A stretch of 64,000 bases of DNA, taken from NCBI GenBank assembly GCA_963772845.1, contig CAVYYW010000017.1, positions 124,001 to 188,000 of the forward strand, read 5' to 3'. Source of the DNA: CAVYYW01 sp963772845. Its GTDB lineage: Bacteria > Bacillota > Bacilli > Bacillales > Sporolactobacillaceae. The notes below the pieces were generated by a model that ran no database searches, had not been told where the DNA came from, and saw only the letters and a program-made list of their open reading frames with translations. A program made the translations under genes and the position numbers. Every line of letters starts with the position of its first letter. The stretch's first letter is position 1. Shown in pieces: positions 26,071 through 34,074 of this stretch.

Positions 26071-27072
26071 TTAAACACTTAAGGACATATTGCTGCTGTG
26101 TCCTGGCTGGATTCGTGCACCTGGATTAATATAGGCAAGTGCGTTATTAACAGCAATCGGCGCTTCACCAAGACCAACCGCAATCAGCTTCACTTTCCCT
26201 GGATAATCCACAAGATCACCAGCAGCATAGACACCAGGTATATTGGTTTCCATTTTTGAGTTCACCTTAATGCTTCTTTTCTCGAGCTCTAGTCCCCATT
26301 CAGCAATAGGGCCAAGCGAAGAGACAAAACCATAATTTACAATCACCGCTTCAACATCTAGGTGCTTTTCTTCACTCAATTTCTTATTTGCGATGACAAC
26401 CTTATTCGCATGCGGATCACCGAGTATATCCATCACTTCGAAGGACGTGTACATGTTGACGGATGATTCCATCAATTGTTTTATACTCGTTTCGTGTGCC
26501 CTGAACGTGTCGCGCCGATGAACGAGTGACACTTCTTTTGCCAACGGCTCGAGCATCATCGCCCAGTCCACCGCGGAATCGCCTCCGCCAAGAACCAGCA
26601 CTTTTTTATCTCTGTAAGCTTCGAGATCTTTAATAAAGTAAAAAAGATTATGTTCTTCATAGCGGGCTGCCTTCTCATGGTTGAGCTTCCGCGGAACAAA
26701 TGCTCCCACTCCGCCTGTAATAATGATTGCCTTAGAAAAGTGGGTGCCTTTACTTGTTGTCAATTTAAAATGTTCTTCTGTTTTTTCGAATGACTGAACC
26801 TGTTCTTCTAAAACATATGAAGGCTGAAAGGAATTATTTTGATGAATTAAATTTTGCACTAGGTCTTTCGCTCTGATTTTGGGAAAGCCGGCTACATCGT
26901 AAATATACTTTTCAGGATAAAGGGCAGTAAGCTGTCCGCCAAGCTGTGGACCGCTGTCAATGACCTTAACGCGGCACCCTCTCATTCCTCCGTAAAAAGC
27001 TGAAAACAGTCCTGCTGGCCCGCCCCCAATAATCGTCAAATCAAATAGTTCGTCATCTGTATAATGGTTCAT
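26071..27072 (-). CDS. Ferredoxin/flavodoxin-NADP+ reductase, thioredoxin-reductase type (YumC-like)
   Basis: 333-aa homodimeric flavoprotein with two Rossmann motifs, GGGPAGLFSAFYG near residue 16 (FAD) and LGGGDSAVDWA near 162 (NADPH), plus C-terminal GVYAAGDLVDYPGK. It lacks the CxxC redox pair of true thioredoxin reductase, as expected for YumC-type enzymes. It lies between the NqrB/RnfD-like gene (35 bp) and ferredoxin (22 bp), suggesting it feeds electrons from NADPH into this set. Confidence 0.88.
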   Translation of the reverse strand: MNHYTDDELFDLTIIGGGPAGLFSAFYGGMRGCRVKVIDSGPQLGGQLTALYPEKYIYDVAGFPKIRAKDLVQNLIHQNNSFQPSYVLEEQVQSFEKTEEHFKLTTSKGTHFSKAIIITGGVGAFVPRKLNHEKAARYEEHNLFYFIKDLEAYRDKKVLVLGGGDSAVDWAMMLEPLAKEVSLVHRRDTFRAHETSIKQLMESSVNMYTSFEVMDILGDPHANKVVIANKKLSEEKHLDVEAVIVNYGFVSSLGPIAEWGLELEKRSIKVNSKMETNIPGVYAAGDLVDYPGKVKLIAVGLGEAPIAVNNALAYINPGARIQPGHSSNMSLSV

Positions 27073-27107
27073 TATTTACCCTCCAATTAAAACAGAGTAA
27101 GTCTTTC

Positions 27108-28050
27108 TTATGCCTTCTGCAGTGCTTTACCGTTCGGACGGCTCTTTCCCTTTTTCTGCTGAGGATTGCGAAATTGCCATGCCTTCCATGCATTCGCAAT
27201 TAATAATCCGATAAATAAGTAAGATAATCCTCCAGCAAGAACATAAGAGGCGACACTAACCACGGCCGCAATCAGCCCGAAAACAAATTGATGCCTGTAT
27301 TTTGCAGGTGATGTCGGCGGGTCTGTCAGCATGATAAAGGAAAGGAAAAGAGCAGAATTGACATAGGGATCCCGAAACAGACTGGCCAACCCTGTATCTT
27401 TATAATGAAACACGGTCATTAAAACAAATAAGAGAAAATATACCCCTAGGAAGGTAAAAACCTGCGGGAATTTGTTTACTTTTTTTGCAATCATAAATCC
27501 TGCGATCAGCAAGACAATGAGAAACCAGACAGGCATGAGTGAAAGACCGCCCCACCAGCTTTGGTTACTGTGAAGTAAATAAATTGACGCCAGCAATCCA
27601 AAAGCAGCAGGATTAAAAATCGGTTTCCGCTTCACTGTCAAAAAATGCTTCGATGCAAGCGCAATTAATGTGATAATGACCGCCTGATACCAAGGGTGCC
27701 GACGTGCTTAATACAAGTGAAACAATAAGAGCGGTAATGATTGCCCCATCCGGCAGCAGACGTTTTTTCTTTTGAACAAGCCCAACGATCAGATCAACAA
27801 TTAATCCAGTGGCAAGCGCCGCACCAACATTTATTAAGTCGTGTGGCTGGCGATCATTAACGACGCCAAGTACCAGAAGGAGAAGTAAAACATTAAAAAC
27901 CAGTCCTTTAGGGGTTTTCATGAATTTCATAAATCGATTATCTGGTTTTTTCTTTTTTCTTGTGGTCATTCGGGATTGGGTTCTGGGTCCAGTATGTTCA
28001 CGTACCTGTGCTTGACCCATATTAGAATGTGAAGATTGATTGCTAGTCAT
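27108..28050 (-). pseudogene. NqrB/RnfD-family membrane protein, single-base frameshift
   Basis: Two overlapping reading frames encode consecutive parts of one NqrB/RnfD (PF03116-type) protein. The first ends soon after LVLSTSAP; the second supplies FLTVKRKPIFNPAAFGLL and TDPPTSPAKYR. Removing one base from GGG at 27694-27696 restores SAPWYQAVI and a continuous 313-residue frame. The protein would have about nine membrane helices. NqrB/RnfD subunits move electrons through membrane-embedded flavins; the usual flavinylated Thr was not recognised here. The ATG has GGGGAGGT upstream. The frameshift may be real decay or a homopolymer sequencing error. Confidence 0.85.
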
Positions 28051-28981
28051 GGTGATAACCTCCCCAGCCTGTAGTCGCTTTTTTTTCCTGAGAAACAGTC
28101 ATGATTAAACCTTCCAGACCATTCTCTTCAAATAATTGGAGACCCTTCTTCGCACCCATGATGAAAGCGGCTGTGGAAAAAGCATCAGCCATCATGGCAA
28201 AAGGCGCGATTGCCGTGCAGCTTAATATTTCTTTTGCAGAATCCTTCGATTTTGGATCAATTAAATGATGCGTATTTTTTTTCACTTTGCTGACACGTTC
28301 ATAGCTTCCTGACGTACAGACCGCGCCTTGATTGATTTGTATCGTGTCGATCATGTCTTCTTTATTGATAGGATGACGGATCCCGATGACCCACGGTTTC
28401 CCATGCTCATTCAAGCCGGACACGTAAATATCGCCGCCAGCATCAACCGAGTACCCCTCAAACGATTCAAGCTCCTTAGCAGCAAGGTCGATGGCAAGTC
28501 CTTTTGCTGCTGCACCTAAATCGAGCAGCAGCGGCCTCATCAGGGTAATTGTTCTTTCCTGTTCATCCAGGATGACGTCCTTATAAGTGGCTCGCATCAA
28601 TGAACCGCCATCAACCGGTGATTTAACCCGTTCGCCTGTTAAATAATTTTTATTGAAGCCTGCGTCCGTGAGTATGCCGCCAATCGTTGGATCGTAAGCA
28701 CCTTCAGTCAAAGTAGACACTTCTAGCGCAAAATGGATCACTTGATATAGCAATTCAGTTACTTTAACAGGTCTACCGATTTGTGTAGAAATCTGACGAA
28801 GCTCACTGTTTGGATCAAAGCGGCTGCAGTGGTTTTCCACTCTGCGGAATGCCTCAAAGGCCTGAGCCATTTTTTCTTGTGTGCTTTTTTCAGATTGGGC
28901 GGTCACAACTTTTATAGAGACCAGTGTATCCATAAAAATTTCAGTTTTTGAGTAGGTATAGTTAACAGACCTGTTCTCCAT
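28043..28981 (-). CDS. apbE: ApbE-type FAD:protein FMN transferase
   Basis: 312 aa; ApbE enzymes use FAD to attach FMN covalently to Thr in an S/T-G-A-T motif. Landmarks are MDTLVSIKV, the FD-x-NSELRQ stretch, DLGAAAKGLAIDLA, DAGGDIYVSG, and the C-terminal ADAFSTAAFIMG metal/FAD segment. It is the second gene after the FMN-binding protein, whose SGAT motif is the obvious target. Oddly no signal peptide or lipobox is visible, though its presumed target domain is extracytoplasmic. It overlaps the next gene by 8 bp. Confidence 0.9.
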   Translation of the reverse strand: MENRSVNYTYSKTEIFMDTLVSIKVVTAQSEKSTQEKMAQAFEAFRRVENHCSRFDPNSELRQISTQIGRPVKVTELLYQVIHFALEVSTLTEGAYDPTIGGILTDAGFNKNYLTGERVKSPVDGGSLMRATYKDVILDEQERTITLMRPLLLDLGAAAKGLAIDLAAKELESFEGYSVDAGGDIYVSGLNEHGKPWVIGIRHPINKEDMIDTIQINQGAVCTSGSYERVSKVKKNTHHLIDPKSKDSAKEILSCTAIAPFAMMADAFSTAAFIMGAKKGLQLFEENGLEGLIMTVSQEKKATTGWGGYHHD

Positions 28982-29004
28982 TCACTAAAACACTGCCTTC
29001 TTTG

Positions 29005-29652
29005 TTAAGATTGAGCCTGCTGTAAAGCCTGCTGAACAGCTCCTTGAAAATCCTCAGAGCTTAAGGTTGCGCCTGACACGAGATCGACATTTGCACTTTG
29101 TCTTGCCACAACCTGATCAGGCAATCCTGCAATATTGGACTCGGAGTAACTGGTCGTACAGTCGGTGATTTGAACCGATGCGATTTTCTTGCTCTTAATT
29201 GTAACGGCTACCTGCACCCCACCGATCCGATTTGAGCTCATGCCTGTGTAAGTCCCGTCTTTATATGAGCCAGTTTTCGCTGTTGCTGAACTTGAATTCG
29301 AATTATCCTGCGTTTGGCCGGAATTAGAACTATTTTGCGTTTGCTGCCCTGAATTTCCGCTATTTTTATTCGTATTGTTTTGAGTGGGCTGGCCGGAATG
29401 GTCATGATGATCTGAGAAACCACCGTCCCGATGATGCCGATGCCTCGGCTGAGATTGTTTTTGATTTTCATTATTTGACGAGGGGGCAGCTGCCGTCTGG
29501 CCAGATGAGGAAGCCCCGCTGCTCTGTTGAATAATAGCAGCCGATTTATTTTGATTGGCAAGTGTCGGCTCAGTTAATGTAAGGCCTGTTAAGTAAAGGG
29601 ACCCAACAGCAGCTGAACATATCGCAATCATTTTTTTATTCATTTTAGCCAT
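29005..29652 (-). CDS. Exported FMN-binding domain protein with flavinylation motif
   Basis: 215 aa: N-terminal hydrophobic signal/anchor (about 8-27), a long Ser/Asn/Gln-rich linker with a His/Asp-rich patch (about 70-86), then an FMN_bind domain (about 128-213). SGAT at 193-196 (Thr196) in DLVSGATLSSEDF is the expected site for ApbE flavin transfer. ATG 29652 follows GGAGG by 8 bases. The linker suggests the flavin domain is held away from the membrane in the wall, where it could take electrons from the RnfD-like protein. The final acceptor is unknown. Confidence 0.88.
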   Translation of the reverse strand: MAKMNKKMIAICSAAVGSLYLTGLTLTEPTLANQNKSAAIIQQSSGASSSGQTAAAPSSNNENQKQSQPRHRHHRDGGFSDHHDHSGQPTQNNTNKNSGNSGQQTQNSSNSGQTQDNSNSSSATAKTGSYKDGTYTGMSSNRIGGVQVAVTIKSKKIASVQITDCTTSYSESNIAGLPDQVVARQSANVDLVSGATLSSEDFQGAVQQALQQAQS

Positions 29653-29730
29653 AGTTTTAACCTCCAACTTAAATCCAACTTAAAAGGATTGTACTTTTGA
29701 CGATGAATTGAGTATATTAGCCAAAGATTA

Positions 29731-29744
29731 GAATCTTCTTAGAA
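29731..29744. promoter_or_regulatory. Motif shared with the two-component promoter
   Basis: GAATCTTCTTAGAA lies 79 bases upstream of the FMN-binding protein ATG; GATTCTTCTTAGAA lies 81 bases upstream of the response regulator ATG. Thirteen of 14 positions match and the distances are nearly equal, so it may be the regulator's operator. Inference only. Confidence 0.4.
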
Positions 29745-29845
29745 AAGATAAATCTAAAATAAATTTTATGAAATTGAAGGAATGAGCAGCTGGTAACTGT
29801 ATGAAAAAAACGGTGCTTGTTCTGTGGAAATTACTGCGAGGTTTA

Positions 29846-29884
29846 AAAAACGACCTTGATTTAACTCCAACCAAGGCCATTTCT
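29846..29884 (-). terminator. Terminator after the histidine kinase gene
   Basis: Minus strand GGCCTTG pairs with CAAGGTC (one G-U), then CG and six T. It separates the kinase from the FMN-binding gene, so the downstream operon needs its own promoter. Confidence 0.65.
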
Positions 29885-29895
29885 TTGTGAAATAT

Positions 29896-31158
29896 TCAGC
29901 TCTTCTTTAAAGGAAACGTAACTTGCACGTTGGTACCTTCCCCAGCTTGACTGGTCACCCTTATCTTCCCTCCGTGTGAGTGGACGATCCATTTTGCTAT
30001 TGCAAGGCCCAAGCCCGTTCCTTCATACTGACGCGTTCGGGATTTATCCCCCCTGTAATACCTGTCAAAGATATATGGAAGATCCTCCTCAGGTATGCCA
30101 ACACCTGTATCGTTGATATCAATAACCGCCTTTCCATTCTTGATACTGGAGATTACTGAAATGGTGCCATTTTCTTTATTGTACTTTAAAGCGTTGTCTA
30201 AAAGGATCACAAAGCATTGCTTCAATCTTTCTTTATCACCAAGCATCTCAAGTGGTGCAGAAATATCCGCTTGCATTCCAATCCCTTTTAGCTCTGCCAG
30301 TGCTTTAAAATCCTTCACTGTCTGAGCAAGAATTTCATTTAACAGAACGGGAACCTTAATATCTTCCAATTGATTAGAGTCTGATCGGGCTAAAGTCAGA
30401 AGATCGGTGGTCATTTTGCTCATGTAGTTAATTTCTTGGATTGCCTGGGAAATCGTTTCGCTGTCCTGCTCCACCGTATGGTCAGGGTGCCTAAACAATT
30501 GTTCCAAGTTCAGTTTCATCACCGAAAGCGGGGTACGCAGCTCATGTGACGCATCCGCTACAAATTGCTGTTGCCTGTCCCATGCTTTTTTTATCGGAAC
30601 CAAGGCTTTATTTGCTAAATAGAAGCCCGCAATAATCGCTAATAAGACACTAAACAACCCTCCGAAGCTGATCACCATTAAAAGATGCTTCAGCATTTCC
30701 CTTTCCCTCTGTAGATTGTATACGACCTGCACCGTCTGTAAAGAATGATACCGTCCGTTATGCTCTACAGAAACATTGATAAAGTGATAAGTATTTGAAC
30801 CTACCTTTATCGATTGAATGCCCTTTTTCTTTTTTTCTTTATCAAATTTGGCTGCAGCAGATGAGGTCATTGCCTGATCAGGGAGTATCTGCTCAAGATC
30901 CCCATCTTCCTGCCACAGTAAATATGTCAATCGGCTTCTTTCCGTTCGTTCGGGGCTTAAAAGCTTTCCCAACCCGCCAGGATGATCTGGGTCATGATCA
31001 TTGATCAGATGATTTTTCATATCCTTTAGAGTTGAGTCCGCCTCCTGATAGAGGCGATACTGCGTATAGAAATAAAGCATTGCACCAAATAGATTCAACA
31101 GGATTAGAAAAACCACTGCATTTAAAACGACCAGCCGTGTTCTGGTGCGGTTAAACAT
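29896..31158 (-). CDS. Sensor histidine kinase
   Basis: 420-aa membrane kinase: TM1 about 9-31, an extracellular sensor of about 125 residues with no domain I recognise, TM2 about 159-181, then HisKA with phospho-accepting His205 in ASHELRTPLS, N-box DNALKYN, G1 DTGVGIPEED and G2 GTGLGLAIAK. ATG 31158 overlaps the response regulator stop by 8 bp and has AAGGAG upstream. The signal may concern redox or flavin status given the neighbouring operon, but this rests on position and a shared promoter motif only. Confidence 0.88.
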   Translation of the reverse strand: MFNRTRTRLVVLNAVVFLILLNLFGAMLYFYTQYRLYQEADSTLKDMKNHLINDHDPDHPGGLGKLLSPERTERSRLTYLLWQEDGDLEQILPDQAMTSSAAAKFDKEKKKKGIQSIKVGSNTYHFINVSVEHNGRYHSLQTVQVVYNLQREREMLKHLLMVISFGGLFSVLLAIIAGFYLANKALVPIKKAWDRQQQFVADASHELRTPLSVMKLNLEQLFRHPDHTVEQDSETISQAIQEINYMSKMTTDLLTLARSDSNQLEDIKVPVLLNEILAQTVKDFKALAELKGIGMQADISAPLEMLGDKERLKQCFVILLDNALKYNKENGTISVISSIKNGKAVIDINDTGVGIPEEDLPYIFDRYYRGDKSRTRQYEGTGLGLAIAKWIVHSHGGKIRVTSQAGEGTNVQVTFPLKKS

Positions 31159-31834
31159 TCTTTTTCTCCTTAAGCATATAGCCGACACCGCGAATCGTAT
31201 GAACGATCGGATCCGTCTCGAAAGGTGATAATTTTTTTCTTATATAGTGAATATACAAGTCGACAATCGCGTCACTCGTATCCGACTCAATTCCCCATAC
31301 GCGCTCAAAAATTTGATCTCTGGTCAGTATTTGTTCCTTATTTTGCACAAGATAGTGCAGCAGGTCATATTCTTTTTTAGTAAGGTTCAGTCCGTTATCT
31401 TCGACGAACGCCTCGTGTTGATTCATATCAAGAATCAATGGACCATAACTGATTTTCCCTTCGACACCAAGTTTACCTGCCCTCCGCAAAAGTGAACGTA
31501 CACGTGCAGAAAGCTCCTGCGAGGCAAAAGGCTTTACAAGATAATCATCTGCGCCCGCATCCAAGCCTTCAACCTTATCTTCCACCCGATCTTTAGCTGT
31601 TAAAAAGAGCGTAGGCGAATGAATTCCTTCCTTCCTCAGTTTTCTTATAAGGGAATAGCCGTCCATACCAGGCATCATAATATCAAGAATAAGAAGATCA
31701 TACTCAGCCGAGGTCGCCATGAATAACCCTTCTTCTCCATCCTCAGCCTGTTCCACTTCATAGCCGTCTTCTTTTAAGATGGTCGAAACAATTTTACGCA
31801 ACGGATAATCATCTTCAACAATTAAAACCCTCAT
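31151..31834 (-). CDS. OmpR/PhoB-family response regulator
   Basis: 227 aa: receiver domain with acidic pocket EDD (7-9), phospho-acceptor Asp51 in LLILDIMMPGMDGY and the conserved Lys in LVKPFA, then a winged-helix DNA-binding domain ending GVGYMLKEKK. Partner of the overlapping kinase. Its promoter region contains two inverted repeats, one of which (31915-31930) shares a 14-bp motif with the flavin operon promoter, consistent with autoregulation. Confidence 0.9.
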   Translation of the reverse strand: MRVLIVEDDYPLRKIVSTILKEDGYEVEQAEDGEEGLFMATSAEYDLLILDIMMPGMDGYSLIRKLRKEGIHSPTLFLTAKDRVEDKVEGLDAGADDYLVKPFASQELSARVRSLLRRAGKLGVEGKISYGPLILDMNQHEAFVEDNGLNLTKKEYDLLHYLVQNKEQILTRDQIFERVWGIESDTSDAIVDLYIHYIRKKLSPFETDPIVHTIRGVGYMLKEKKNV

Positions 31835-31914
31835 CGCAATTCCCCTAACTGTCGTTTATCGGCGTTTCTTTTCGTTTATCTTCAGACCTTTACTTGTATA
31901 TCATGGCATTATTT

Positions 31915-31968
31915 GATTCTTCTTAGAATCAAAAGAACTGCTTGTAAGCTCTATTCGAATCTTTTTTA
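31915..31968. promoter_or_regulatory. Inverted repeats upstream of the response regulator
   Basis: GATTCT-TCTT-AGAATC (31915-31930) is a perfect dyad, and a second GAATCT/AGATTC dyad lies about 25 bases further upstream. Both lie within 140 bp of the regulator start and are candidate autoregulatory sites. Confidence 0.4.
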
Positions 31969-32075
31969 GATTCTCCTGCCTTGTCGTGAAAATTCGATTC
32001 TCTTATTTATTTTTAGAGATATGGTCCTTTTTTAAAATGGCTGTGTTAAAGGATAGTGTTGATTTAAACGTTTAT

Positions 32076-32725
32076 TGATTGAAGCGGAGGTACACGTGAC
32101 GCCAGCGGGAAAAGCAACAGTTGAAGACCCCACAGGAAGTGATTTTCTTCCGAGTTATCATGAACGAAACTAGCAGTGTCCTTAATTTTTGAAGTAAAGG
32201 AGACGATTTCAATCTCATTATGGCCCTCCAAGGAAAGCACTTGACCGCCAATTCTAAGATTGAGTAGTGACTGATTAAGCTGAAAAAGGAAAATCTATAG
32301 CCAAAGATGATACCAAAAGTGCTCACAAGGGCAACAAATACGTTAATTGAAGCGAAAGGTACGAGACTCCTCGAAAATGCGCACACTCTTAGCTAAAAGC
32401 TAAAAATACACGAGACTCCTCGAAAATGCGCACACTCTTAGCTAAAAGCTAGAAATACACGAGACTCCTCGAAAATGCAAACACTCTTAGCTAAAAGCTA
32501 AAAATACACGAGACTCCTCGAAAATGCGCACACTCTTAGCTAAAAGCTAGAAATACCCGAGACTCCTCGAAAATGTGCACACTCTTAGCTAAAAGCTAGA
32601 AATACCCGAGACTCCTGCGGAAACAACACGCGTCCGAAGATCCACTTTGGAGCACAAAGAAATCACGCCAAAGTTAGCTGAGGCCGTGCCCGAGGAAAGC
32701 GAGTAACCTAGAGCGAAAATCAACA
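32076..32725. repeat. Large dispersed-repeat element with expanded module
   Basis: A degenerate head copy at about 32076-32330, then ACGTTAATTGAAGCG, five 49-bp modules (32361-32605), then the standard CCGAAGATCCACTTTGG, GCCAAAGTTAGCTGAGG and CCGTGCCCGAGGAAAGCGAG tail. It accounts for most of the gene-free stretch 31835-32854; no gene is supported inside it. Confidence 0.8.
32361..32605. repeat. Five 49-bp tandem modules
   Basis: Units start at 32361, 32410, 32459, 32508 and 32557 and differ at only a few positions. Each begins with the same CGAGACTCCTCGAAAATG block as the modules at 16332, then CACTCTTAGCTAAAAGCTA, giving an AGCT/AGCT mini-dyad. Confidence 0.9.
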
Positions 32726-32854
32726 ATAAATTTTAACAGAGCCTATAAAATATAAGATCAATATCATCACTTGGGATATTTTGGACTTAATATTTTCAAC
32801 TATCCTGCAAACCCTAATTAACGAGTTCGAATTAAACAAAAGGAGATGTAATTT

Positions 32855-33058
32855 ATGACGGTAATCGCTCAAGTTAAACAAACATTAGCCGGTCTAAAAA
32901 GTGCTCAGGCAAGCTTCGAAACCTTTGCCCTTAGTACAGATAACCAAAATGCCAAACAGCTCTATACCAATGCAGCACAGCAAACTCAAATGATCGTGGA
33001 TCAGCTTGAACCACGCATCCAAGTAATTGAGCAGGAAGAACCACAATATAAACAATGA
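32855..33058 (+). CDS. DUF1657 protein, first gene of spoVA2mob-like operon
   Basis: 67-aa helical protein: TVIAQVKQTLAGLKSAQASFETFALST, with a C-terminal EEPQYK. DUF1657 proteins of about this size open the spoVA2mob operon of heat-resistant Bacillus spores. ATG 32855 follows AAAGGAGATG. A second free copy (35448) and a third fused to DUF421 occur downstream. Function unknown. Confidence 0.85.
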   Translation: MTVIAQVKQTLAGLKSAQASFETFALSTDNQNAKQLYTNAAQQTQMIVDQLEPRIQVIEQEEPQYKQ

Positions 33059-33066
33059 TATTAATA

Positions 33067-33105
33067 AAGAGGCTGGCATTTCCCAGCCTGCCTCTATCAT
33101 TTTTA
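33067..33105 (+). terminator. Terminator-like hairpin between DUF1657 and lipoprotein genes
   Basis: AGAGGC and GCCTCT flank an inner GGCTGG/CCAGCC pairing, followed by ATCATTTTT. If active it would attenuate rather than end the operon, because the next six genes follow closely. Confidence 0.45.
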
Positions 33106-33125
33106 CATAGACAGGATGGTGTGCA

Positions 33126-33581
33126 ATGAAAAAACTAATTTATTTTGCTTCTGTTTTTCTTCTGATCGTCAGTGATCTTTCAGCATGCAGTTCAACCCAG
33201 CATGCCGCACCAAGCAATCATCATTATACAACGATAAGCAGCAAAAAACAGGTAAGCCAGTCCGTTTCAAACAAAATCGAAAAACAGCTTGTCGCGAGAA
33301 AAGATGTCACCAAAGCGAGAGTTATTAAAAAGGACAATCAGCTGCTTGTTGCTTTTAAAATTCCCCACTTTGACCGCTTTCATATCCTTGATGTTGAAAA
33401 AAAAGTTAAAGCTGATTTAAAAAAACAATATCCTGGCTATCAGATTGATGTCTCAACGGATCATAAAATATATCTGGAAATTGACCGTCTTGAGAGAAAA
33501 ATTCACTCGAATAAAGTCAATCCGGATAAACTACGCAAAGCGTTCAGCAACCTGAAAACCCTTATGAAAAAACAGACATAG
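33126..33581 (+). CDS. YhcN/YlaJ-family sporulation lipoprotein
   Basis: 151 aa with a lipoprotein signal peptide ending in the lipobox LSAC (Cys21), then a YhcN/YlaJ-type domain with a basic, helical C-terminus. YhcN and YlaJ are spore membrane lipoproteins. In spoVA2mob operons this gene comes second, as here, 14 bp before spoVAC. Likely made in the forespore, but no sigma-G promoter was confidently identified. Confidence 0.82.
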   Translation: MKKLIYFASVFLLIVSDLSACSSTQHAAPSNHHYTTISSKKQVSQSVSNKIEKQLVARKDVTKARVIKKDNQLLVAFKIPHFDRFHILDVEKKVKADLKKQYPGYQIDVSTDHKIYLEIDRLERKIHSNKVNPDKLRKAFSNLKTLMKKQT

Positions 33582-33594
33582 GAGGCGGGCCGTC

Positions 33595-34074
33595 ATGGCA
33601 GATAACAAAAAGAAGAAACTTACGCCGGTACAACAGGAATATCAGGCATTTGAAAAAGAAAGAGAAACCAAACGTCCGGTTGCAAGCAACATAATAAGAG
33701 CTTTTTTTACCGGCGGCATCATTTGTGTGATTGGACAAGTCATTCAGTTTTTTTATATTTACTTTTTTGATTTCACTGAAAAAACAGCAGGAAACCCAAC
33801 CGTCGCAACAATGATTTTTATTTCCATGCTTCTGACAGGGTTTGGTGTCTATGACCGCCTCGCTCAGTTTGGGGGTGCTGGCACGGCTGTTCCTGTAACA
33901 GGTTTCGGAAACGCTGTTGTCTCTGCTGCCATCGAGCACCGGTCTGAAGGATTTGTATTAGGGCTGGGAGGAAATATTTTCAAATTAGCCGGTTCAGTTA
34001 TTGTAGCAGGGGTCTTCTCCGCCTTTATTGTGGCTCTGATTAAAACCATCCTGATTCAATGGGGTGGATTCTGA
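33595..34074 (+). CDS. spoVAC: Stage V sporulation protein AC
   Basis: 159-aa membrane protein with about four helices. The N-terminal LTPVQQEYQAFEKERETKRPV and the segment GFGVYDRLAQFGGAGTAVPVTGFGNAV are characteristic of SpoVAC. SpoVAC forms a mechanosensitive channel for dipicolinic acid in the spore inner membrane. Its TGA overlaps the spoVAD start (TGATG). Confidence 0.92.
   Translation: MADNKKKKLTPVQQEYQAFEKERETKRPVASNIIRAFFTGGIICVIGQVIQFFYIYFFDFTEKTAGNPTVATMIFISMLLTGFGVYDRLAQFGGAGTAVPVTGFGNAVVSAAIEHRSEGFVLGLGGNIFKLAGSVIVAGVFSAFIVALIKTILIQWGGF

Noticed and set aside
32361..32605. Possible CRISPR array
   Set aside because: The 49-bp units are uniform over their whole length with no unique spacers, and no cas genes are present.
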